Shown here: in pieces, positions 1-4,447 of the stretch | Position numbering within the stretch: position 1 is the first letter of the stretch | How the letters are laid out: every line of letters starts with the position of its first letter | NCBI GenBank assembly: GCA_003241175.1 | Contig: QFOI01000114.1 | Location: 1-9,277, forward strand | Length of the DNA stretch: 9,277 bases | Direction: 5' to 3' | Origin: Pseudopedobacter saltans | GTDB lineage: Bacteria > Bacteroidota > Bacteroidia > Chitinophagales > Chitinophagaceae | Position numbers and translations under genes: made by a program | The notes under the pieces: generated by a model | Seen by the model: only the letters and a program-made list of their open reading frames with translations | The model's database searches: none | What the model was told of the DNA's origin: nothing

Positions 1-2
1 AA

Positions 3-557
3 TCGGTAGCCTTGATAAACCGTGTCAATCGGTTTATGGGTACAAATTGGAAAGCCGAAACGCAGAAGTTTGAAAGGAATAATTTCGGTGGACTGCCCGA
101 AAACGCAAAGGCAACGATTTACATTACCTGTGTGGACAATGTACAGGCACGGTTTGACATTGCCGATATGCTTAAAGCAATGAGCAAACGCAGAATGAAC
201 CGTGACGAACCAAAGTATTGGTTGGATTTTGGTAACAGCAAGCAGACAGGACAAGTGATACTATCCACTATCGGAGAAATCAAACAACCACAATCAGAAA
301 AGTACGAAACAGTGGCAAGCCTGCCAATGGTGACGGATGAATTTGGCGAACTGCTGAAACAGTCCGAACAAACAGACGATACACCAAGTTGCAGTTTAGC
401 CGAAGCATTGGAAAAACAGGATTTGTACATCAATGCGACATTGGCTCAAATGGGTTGTTCTTTATTGTGGTCTATGTTTCGCTATGGAATGACCGAAAAC
501 AGGGGTTTCTTTCTCAATCTGAAGAACTTCCAATCCCAACCCCTAAAAGTCGCCTGA
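3..557 (+). CDS. PRTRC system ThiF family protein, C-terminal part (5' end outside window)
   Basis: This is the C-terminal part of the E1-like (ThiF/MoeB/HesA superfamily) protein of the PRTRC cassette, a cluster found on plasmids and integrative elements whose molecular role is not established. The frame is open to the left edge: in-frame codons for Ser-Val-Ala precede the first possible start, a TTG at 12, and continue smoothly into the protein, so the true start and the N-terminal nucleotide-binding Gly loop lie upstream. Counting from the TTG, the visible E1 signature is CVDNVQAR (residues 40-47), matching the Asp-containing segment that helps bind ATP/Mg in this superfamily. It is followed by the conserved-looking WLDFGNSKQTGQ stretch (70-81) and a Cys at 127 in TPSCSLAEA, which might be a catalytic or metal-binding Cys (inference). 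The gene ends with TGA and is probably the last gene of a plus-strand PRTRC operon, with a candidate terminator at about 705. Family recognition is confident; function is not known. Confidence 0.88.
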   Translation, partial: SVALINRVNRFMGTNWKAETQKFERNNFGGLPENAKATIYITCVDNVQARFDIADMLKAMSKRRMNRDEPKYWLDFGNSKQTGQVILSTIGEIKQPQSEKYETVASLPMVTDEFGELLKQSEQTDDTPSCSLAEALEKQDLYINATLAQMGCSLLWSMFRYGMTENRGFFLNLKNFQSQPLKVA

Positions 558-572
558 TAGCCAAAATCGGCG

Positions 573-615
573 GCAAAAATGCAATTCCTTTCTGCGGTCG
601 TAAATGCATTTTTGC
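573..615. repeat. 11-bp perfect inverted repeat just after the ThiF stop
   Basis: The arms are gcaaaaatgca (573-583) and tgcatttttgc (605-615), separated by 21 bases. They begin 16 bases after the stop codon. The right arm can instead fold on itself with its flank (aatgca 603-608, tgcatt 613-618), so two mutually exclusive structures are possible. The sequence after the right arm is not a clean T-run, so this is a weak terminator candidate. It might also be a protein-binding site or part of an extragenic palindromic element. Confidence 0.45.
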
Positions 616-704
616 ATTCAATTGGTACAACCACTTTGTCAAAATGTACCGCTCCATAAATTCCACTTCTACATTTTACCAAACAGGTTGCAACATCATT
701 TCAC

Positions 705-736
705 GGGATATTCGGTATCCCTTTTGTTGTTTTATT
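705..736 (+). terminator. Candidate rho-independent terminator of the PRTRC operon
   Basis: A 6-bp perfect stem, gggata (705-710) with tatccc (716-721), closes a 5-base loop ttcgg. It is followed at once by a T-rich tail, ttttgttgttttatt (722-736). Its position, about 150 bases after the ThiF stop on the same strand, fits the end of the PRTRC transcript. The stem is short, so efficiency is uncertain. Confidence 0.5.
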
Positions 737-739
737 GAA

Positions 740-776
740 CTTCTTTTCTTTCCACACAGCGACCAAAGAAAAGAAG
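740..776. repeat. 12-bp perfect inverted repeat (cttcttttcttt / aaagaaaagaag)
   Basis: The arms at 740-751 and 765-776 are perfect reverse complements with a 13-base loop. The element is purine/pyrimidine-asymmetric: one arm is all pyrimidine, the other all purine. A second repeat, agcgac (758-763) with gtcgct (786-791), starts inside the loop and would compete with it. Neither side is followed by a T-run, so it does not look like a simple terminator. It may be an extragenic palindromic repeat or a binding site (inference). Confidence 0.5.
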
Positions 777-842
777 CAAAAGAACGTCGCTTATTTAAGT
801 TTTGACTTTGGCTTTATGTACAAAATCAAATATTTAATTGAG

Positions 843-850
843 TAAATTTG
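843..850 (+). promoter_or_regulatory. Candidate Bacteroidetes -7 promoter element for the 330-aa gene
   Basis: TAAATTTG matches the Bacteroidetes -7 consensus TAnnTTTG and lies 32 bases before the start codon at 883, in a strongly AT-rich leader. No TTTG is seen at the expected -33 distance; the nearest ones (801-804 and 807-810) are too far upstream. The assignment therefore rests on the -7 match and position only. Confidence 0.35.
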
Positions 851-882
851 TAATTCGTAACTACAAATAGCTTAAATCAAAA

Positions 883-1875
883 ATGATAGAAACAGAAATC
901 TCAATTTCAGTAAACAGGAAGACCGATATTGACATAATCGAGCAAAAAATTATTGAAAATAAAATACAGTTTCCAGTTTACATTCGGGAATATGAATTTA
1001 GTTATCAAATAAATTTTACAAGCGATTACGAACAATGGGAACTGGATACAAAAATCCTCAATTCTTTTCCCGGATATGAATTTTCGAAAGACCTTGAAAA
1101 AGGAAGAAAAGAAATCAGACTTCAAATATCACGCTACCAGTCTGAATTATCAACGGACGGTTGGGGAAGACCAATTGAAAATCCATTGAATGAAACAAAA
1201 TATCTTGTAAAAGCATCGGTTAATAAACCTGAAAAATTCAATCCTAAAGTAAAAGTTCTTTTTGAAGACAAAGCACAACACTACTTTGTGAATATTGTTC
1301 CGGGAATAAATAAGGCAACCGAAGAAAAAGGTTTCTTGCTAATAGATAATTTCAAGACAAAAAATGAAGATGATAATGCCGAAATATTGAAGGGTAAACT
1401 TTATAAATCTCCTTTGGAAGCGTTTCATTACAGCTCATTTAAGATGGCTGAGGTTGTAGAAGATGATTTTAGGGTATATCTTGAAAACAAAAAGAAAGAA
1501 ACCAGAGAAATACAGAAGCTGCCGAGAAAAATCATCAGGGATTTTATTAATGCTTGTAATAGCTTTGATGATGCGGGTTTATTTAAAAACCTTGGTGAAA
1601 AATTCGTTTATGAACAGCGAATAAATTGGAAAGTTACTATACAAGCAGACGGACTTGATGCTTTTAAAAAATTACTGCATTCGCAAGACCTGAGACTTTG
1701 CAATAAAAATTTTAGAATAAGGTCGTCCTGGGTTTTCAAGTTACCGAGAGTAACGATTGGGGTAAAATATTATCCAACTTCTTCTGACACGGACAAACAG
1801 CCTTTTCAAAAATATGGGCAAATTGAGTTTTTGTTGGAAGGCAATAAAATTGTGGGCATTATTAATGAAAGTTAA
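883..1875 (+). CDS. Hypothetical protein, 330 aa, unrecognised, possible C-terminal NTF2-like domain
   Basis: I do not recognise this gene. The start ATG sits after an A-rich leader (atcaaaaATG) typical of Bacteroidetes, and the gene ends in TAA. The product is soluble-looking: no signal peptide, no membrane segment, many Lys and Glu. Residues 1-90 look like an alternating strand/helix region. Residues 104-190 form a second beta-rich part. Residues about 214-330 resemble an NTF2/SnoaL-like alpha+beta cone in pattern: a helix with IIRDFINACNSFDDAGL, then strands, ending in a strand pair IEFLLEGNKIVGI. That resemblance is inference only. Base composition is clearly more AT-rich than the tra genes. 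It is flanked by the PRTRC operon and by convergent regulatory genes (11-base gap to the next stop), which suggests an independently acquired cargo gene. Confidence 0.75.
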   Translation: MIETEISISVNRKTDIDIIEQKIIENKIQFPVYIREYEFSYQINFTSDYEQWELDTKILNSFPGYEFSKDLEKGRKEIRLQISRYQSELSTDGWGRPIENPLNETKYLVKASVNKPEKFNPKVKVLFEDKAQHYFVNIVPGINKATEEKGFLLIDNFKTKNEDDNAEILKGKLYKSPLEAFHYSSFKMAEVVEDDFRVYLENKKKETREIQKLPRKIIRDFINACNSFDDAGLFKNLGEKFVYEQRINWKVTIQADGLDAFKKLLHSQDLRLCNKNFRIRSSWVFKLPRVTIGVKYYPTSSDTDKQPFQKYGQIEFLLEGNKIVGIINES

Positions 1876-1886
1876 ATGATATATCG

Positions 1887-2336
1887 TCAATAAATATCTG
1901 TAACCAATAAAATTGTTTTATTAACCACCTTAACAATAGCATTTTTAAAATCGCCCACATCACTGCCGATGAGCAGGTAAGCCGAAAAACCGATATTCAA
2001 GAGAGTTTTGCCTACTTTCTCGTCGTCAATATCGCTATGAGCAATCAATTTGATAGTAGGGTACTCCATTCTCAATTTTTGAAGCTGTTTTAATATTTGT
2101 TTATTGTAAAAATCAAGATCAACAATGCAAACTGTTGGAAGTTCTTTTAATACAGATAATTGAGATAGCCCGTCTTCAATATTTTCCGAATGAAACAATA
2201 CTTCAACCCCAGAAGAGATGAGGTCGTTGCAAGTCAAATCCAAAATCGGGCTTTTATCATTGATAAAGGCGAGGGTAATTTCATTTTTTTGTTGTACCAG
2301 TTTCCATATCTTACGTCTTTTGTGTTGATATCTCAT
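1887..2336 (-). CDS. Stand-alone receiver-like (CheY/NarL-type) protein, degenerate
   Basis: A 149-aa protein that fits the response-regulator receiver fold over residues about 19-137 but has no DNA-binding output domain after it. The basic N-terminus (residues 5-12, HKRRKIWK) precedes strand 1. Position by position: the acidic pair after strand 1 is reduced to Asn26-Asp27; strand 3 ends in CIVDLDFY with Asp73 at the phosphoacceptor position; the switch Thr/Ser is Ser101 (LIAHSDIDDEK); the invariant Lys after YLL is replaced by Ile123-Gly124 (AYLLIGSD). Loss of that Lys and one acidic residue suggests weak or no phosphorylation, so a protein-interaction role is more likely (inference). It lies downstream of two HTH genes on the same strand, 83 bases after the nearer stop, and may be co-transcribed with them. 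An alternative is an orphan regulator unrelated to them. Confidence 0.72.
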   Translation of the reverse strand: MRYQHKRRKIWKLVQQKNEITLAFINDKSPILDLTCNDLISSGVEVLFHSENIEDGLSQLSVLKELPTVCIVDLDFYNKQILKQLQKLRMEYPTIKLIAHSDIDDEKVGKTLLNIGFSAYLLIGSDVGDFKNAIVKVVNKTILLVTDIY

Positions 2337-2384
2337 AGAGCAAAAACACTTTAAGTATTTTCTAAAATGAAGATACTAAACTCG

Positions 2385-2397
2385 TTTCGATACGAAA
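2385..2397. promoter_or_regulatory. Palindrome TTTCG-ATA-CGAAA upstream of the receiver-like gene
   Basis: A short perfect palindrome (5-bp arms, 3-base centre) lies about 50 bases upstream of the receiver-like gene's start and 22 bases past the stop of the preceding HTH gene. Its size and position suit an operator, but the sequence alone does not prove this. On the minus strand a TTTG (near 2413-2416) lies 19 bases before a TA, but a full TAnnTTTG is lacking, so no promoter is called. Confidence 0.25.
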
Positions 2398-2419
2398 GCA
2401 TTAATCTGTAACAAAGTGG

Positions 2420-2749
2420 TTATTTGTTGTTTGTATTATTGGAGATATAATTCTGCTCCAATAATACCAGAATATCACTTTCCTTATAATTAATTTTACC
2501 ACCTATTTGTATATACGGCAGAATATTGTCATCACGATACTGTTGCAAAGTCCGTTTGCTGATGTGAAGCATCTTGCACAACTCTTCACCAGAAAGATAA
2601 ATTTCTCCGTTCATTACTAGGCGGTAGTTCTTCAATATGCTTTCAATATGACACCTTAGCTGCGCTATCATTTTCTGATGGGCAATGATTTCTTCAGCTT
2701 CATTTGTTAGTAAATCCATTGTCATTGGTATTGTTTGGCTGTCTGGCAT
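2420..2749 (-). CDS. Small HTH DNA-binding protein, excisionase/MerR-like (second of tandem pair)
   Basis: A 109-aa protein with a C-terminal HTH_17-type (excisionase/MerR-like winged helix) domain at about residues 51-99: LSGEELCKMLHISKRTLQQY is the HTH, followed by a wing with ILPYIQIGGKINYKESDI. The N-terminal part (15-45) is probably helical. Such proteins are common on Bacteroidetes conjugative elements; the pair here resembles Xis2c/Xis2d of CTnDOT, which act with integrase in excision and also influence tra expression. That assignment is by analogy of size, fold and arrangement. The start used overlaps the upstream HTH gene by 50 bases; in-frame ATGs at residues 9 and 11 (2725 and 2719) would shorten the overlap and are plausible. 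Overlap means translational coupling with its paralogue. Confidence 0.85.
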   Translation of the reverse strand: MPDSQTIPMTMDLLTNEAEEIIAHQKMIAQLRCHIESILKNYRLVMNGEIYLSGEELCKMLHISKRTLQQYRDDNILPYIQIGGKINYKESDILVLLEQNYISNNTNNK

Positions 2750-3011
2750 TAAGTAAAGCCATTACATCCGAAAGTTTATAATAATTTTTGCGGTTTAATT
2801 TGGAATAAGGGAGTAGGCCTTTGTCCTTATAAGTCTGCAACGTCCGTTTGGTAATGTTCAGCATCAAACACACTTCTTGGTTATCAAGCCATTTCTCCTC
2901 CTTTATAATTGGGGAGTATTTCCTAGTGGTATTTTCAGTCATGACCAAAAGTGCTTTCAACTCATTTTTCATTTCTTCCAGTATAGATTTTTGTATTGCG
3001 ATAACCTCCAT
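2700..3011 (-). CDS. Small HTH DNA-binding protein, excisionase/MerR-like (first of tandem pair)
   Basis: A 103-aa protein with the same architecture as its downstream neighbour. It has a helical N-terminus (about 8-25, with ILEEMKNELKALL) and an HTH_17-type domain at about 41-88: WLDNQEVCLMLNITKRTLQTY as the HTH, then a wing with GLLPYSKLNRKNYYKLSDV. The KRTLQ.Y recognition-helix motif, LPY and the YK.SD wing are shared with the second protein, showing an old tandem duplication. It is the first gene of a minus-strand group, reading away from the terminator of the tra operon, with its promoter region at 3012-3125. By analogy with CTnDOT Xis proteins it may bind att or regulatory DNA, but it could equally be a plain autorepressor. 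The start ATG follows an A-rich leader (gaatgaaaaATG). Confidence 0.85.
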   Translation of the reverse strand: MEVIAIQKSILEEMKNELKALLVMTENTTRKYSPIIKEEKWLDNQEVCLMLNITKRTLQTYKDKGLLPYSKLNRKNYYKLSDVMALLNARQPNNTNDNGFTNK

Positions 3012-3125
3012 TTTTCATTCAATTTTTTATGGAAGATTAAGTTAGAAAGTCTTTATAAGGGATTTTACAAGAAGGCAGCTATTGACTTTGAAAGGCAGTA
3101 TTTGACTATTCAATGTTTGGTAACA
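3012..3125 (-). promoter_or_regulatory. Probable promoter/operator region of the HTH gene pair
   Basis: This is the only sizeable non-coding DNA upstream of the first HTH gene, between its start and the tra terminator. It holds two imperfect 16-bp direct repeats (3072-3087 and 3092-3107, listed separately). A good TAnnTTTG -7 box was not found. A TATAAAG-like stretch on the minus strand (around 3050-3056) is the best -10-like sequence but lacks a matching upstream element at proper distance. Confidence 0.35.
3072..3107. repeat. Two 16-bp direct repeats, 20 bp apart, upstream of the HTH genes
   Basis: aaggcagctattgact (3072-3087) and aaggcagtatttgact (3092-3107) match at 13 of 16 positions and are offset by 20 bases, close to two helical turns, so both copies face the same side of the DNA. 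They lie 60-95 bases upstream of the first HTH gene. This layout fits paired binding sites for a small HTH regulator, possibly the neighbouring proteins themselves (inference). Confidence 0.45.
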
Positions 3126-3169
3126 GAAGAAAACCGACCTGCAAAAATATTTACAGGTCGGTTTTCTTT
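3126..3169. terminator. Strong hairpin terminator at the end of the tra operon (bidirectional form)
   Basis: The arms 3126-3141 and 3154-3169 pair over 16 positions (15 Watson-Crick and one G-U), including the perfect 13-mer gaaaaccgacctg / caggtcggttttc, with a 12-base AT-rich loop. It begins 20 bases past the stop of the 80-aa gene in the direction of transcription, and on the minus strand the stem runs into a T-rich tail (ggttttcttctgtt). The A-rich left arm and T-rich right arm make it look usable in both directions. It separates the tra operon from the HTH gene pair. Confidence 0.88.
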
Positions 3170-3188
3170 CTTTATAATAGACCGTTTA

Positions 3189-3431
3189 CTATTTTGCAAT
3201 TTGTTTTAATGAGGTAATGATGGCTTCCATCAGTTCCTTGTCCACAGAAGGTTCGGCACCTCCTTCCGGTGCCAGAACGCGGTAATTTTGTTCGTCGTCC
3301 TTTTCAAAGACAAGTTCCCTACCTCCGACGATAATGTGGAACTTATAAACGTAGCCGAAAGTTACCAGTCTGCTTTTGAGTTCCAGTTCTTCCCCTTTGT
3401 ATGTTACAGGGAGTTCAAAAAAATGTTCCAT
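3189..3431 (-). CDS. Hypothetical protein, 80 aa, last gene of the tra operon
   Basis: A small acidic protein without signal peptide or membrane segment. Its pattern is four or five beta strands (FFELPVTYKGEELELKSRLV, then YVYKFHIIVGGRELVFEKD, then YRVLAP) followed by a C-terminal helix (residues about 64-79, DKELMEAIITSLKQIA). I do not recognise a named family. It comes 97 bases after the traN stop, a larger gap than anywhere else in the operon, and immediately before the strong terminator, so it is transcribed with tra but may also have its own weak promoter: a TTTG and a TA-rich box about 21 bases apart lie in the gap, without a good consensus. A cytoplasmic accessory or unrelated passenger role are both possible. 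Confidence 0.75.
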   Translation of the reverse strand: MEHFFELPVTYKGEELELKSRLVTFGYVYKFHIIVGGRELVFEKDDEQNYRVLAPEGGAEPSVDKELMEAIITSLKQIAK

Positions 3432-3529
3432 GTTTTTTCCGATGGTTCTACTTTTCTTCGTTTTTCAATGATTATTACGTGCCTGTACTGCAATGATACA
3501 AATAACCTGTGTCATTTGCCATTGCACTG

Positions 3530-4423
3530 TCATTTTCGGAGCAGATCCTCCAATAGATGTGCCTTGAGCAGAACAGCGTTTTTTATGCGGAGTGTTTGGT
3601 TCCTGCCACCGTTTTTCTCATGGATGACAATGAGCAGCACTTTCCCTTCGGCAAGCGTGAACGGATCCAACAGGAACACATTGCTCTCCGTGGACTGTCC
3701 CGGGACTTCCGTGAGCTCCTTGAGGGTACGGAGTTGTTTTAATGACTGTTCCTGTACCACGGTACGCTTGGCTGTCTTTTTATCCACTATCTTGAAATCC
3801 ACAAAATCAATCTGGAAAGGCACATTGGTACGGTTTCGTAATTCCATATGGAAATAGAATTTCCCGTTATGTATGTAAATGCCTTTCAATCTAAAAATGA
3901 TCCCGAAACGCTTTGACCTGATGCGTTTTATGGGTTGCGAGTTCTTTTTGTAGATGGTTTCCATGATCCCGTTGACCAAAGATGTGGGATTATTTTCCAG
4001 TTCTTCAAAAAGTACATCGTTACTGCCTGTTTTATCAAACGCTTTTTGCATCGTCAGCAGGTCATAGCTCAATGCTTCAGGATAGGAACTGTAGTACACG
4101 TTGAAACTGTAAAACCGCCCGTCATCGGTAATGACCGAAAAATTGGTTTCTGGTTCAAAATCCCTTACCGATGCTTTAATACGCAATACGTTTTCCGCAT
4201 TTTCTGCCTTTCCTGCAATCAGGTATTCACTTCCTAAATCCACATAACGGATGGCAGTTGGGAAAATCAAATGCGAAGTTTTATCGTAGGTAACTTCCAT
4301 ACTGTACGGCTCTATCTTGCCAAGAGCCAATTGTTTAGTTCTTACACTGTCCTGTGCGTAAGACTGTACGGCAAAGCCGAGTATCAGGGCAAAAGCCCAG
4401 AAGGTTTTTAAATGTTTTTTCAT
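3530..4423 (-). CDS. traN: Conjugative transposon protein TraN (DUF4138), VirB9-like
   Basis: A 297-aa exported protein of the Bacteroidetes TraN/DUF4138 family, thought to be the VirB9-like part of the outer-membrane core of the mating apparatus. A signal peptide covers residues 1-23 (MKKHLK, hydrophobic FWAFALILGFAV, then SYA before Gln24). The mature protein is beta-rich. An N-terminal half (about 35-120) includes LIFPTAIRYVDLGSEYLIAG, and a C-terminal half (about 175-293) includes GIIFRLKGIYIHNGKFYFHM and the NRTNVPFQIDFVDF strand pair typical of the family. Length is normal. It starts 24 bases after the traM stop; the next gene is the 80-aa gene. In CTnDOT traO, traP and traQ follow traN; they are not here. 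Confidence 0.92.
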   Translation of the reverse strand: MKKHLKTFWAFALILGFAVQSYAQDSVRTKQLALGKIEPYSMEVTYDKTSHLIFPTAIRYVDLGSEYLIAGKAENAENVLRIKASVRDFEPETNFSVITDDGRFYSFNVYYSSYPEALSYDLLTMQKAFDKTGSNDVLFEELENNPTSLVNGIMETIYKKNSQPIKRIRSKRFGIIFRLKGIYIHNGKFYFHMELRNRTNVPFQIDFVDFKIVDKKTAKRTVVQEQSLKQLRTLKELTEVPGQSTESNVFLLDPFTLAEGKVLLIVIHEKNGGRNQTLRIKNAVLLKAHLLEDLLRK

Positions 4424-4447
4424 TGTTCTGTTTATTTGAGTTCAACA

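Larger units (their letters stand above)
558..882. other. Palindrome-rich non-coding stretch after the PRTRC gene
   Basis: No convincing gene was found between the ThiF stop and the next start. The stretch carries several inverted repeats: an 11-bp perfect pair (573-583 with 605-615), an alternative 6-bp hairpin sharing its right arm (603-608 with 613-618), ggtaca/tgtacc (624-629 with 645-650), a terminator-like hairpin (705-721), a 12-bp perfect pair (740-751 with 765-776) and agcgac/gtcgct (758-763 with 786-791). Short open frames on both strands cross the region, but they run into the ThiF gene and show no family resemblance. The last 90 bases are AT-rich and act as the leader of the following gene. 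Confidence 0.6.

Noticed and set aside
482..682. Minus-strand open frame of 66 codons over the ThiF 3' end and the palindrome region
   Set aside because: It is antisense to the conserved ThiF C-terminus and has no promoter or start context. The segment may recur in related elements as a non-coding repeat, so its nucleotide conservation would not prove coding.
389..805. Plus-strand open frame of 138 codons overlapping the end of the ThiF gene
   Set aside because: It starts inside ThiF in another frame, crosses the terminator-like hairpin and the inverted repeats, and the product is low-complexity with no domain; ThiF is the real gene.
1860..1900. Possible terminator between the convergent 330-aa gene and the receiver-like gene
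   Set aside because: Only AT-rich sequence and very short imperfect pairings were found between the two stops; no stable GC stem.
2877..3209. Plus-strand open frame of 110 codons across the first HTH gene and the tra terminator
   Set aside because: It is antisense to a recognisable HTH domain and reads through a strong hairpin; the translation is Phe-rich shadow sequence.
3288..3857. Plus-strand open frame of 189 codons opposite the 80-aa gene and traN
   Set aside because: It is antisense to the conserved TraN C-terminal domain; Cys/Ser/Phe-rich composition is typical of a shadow frame.
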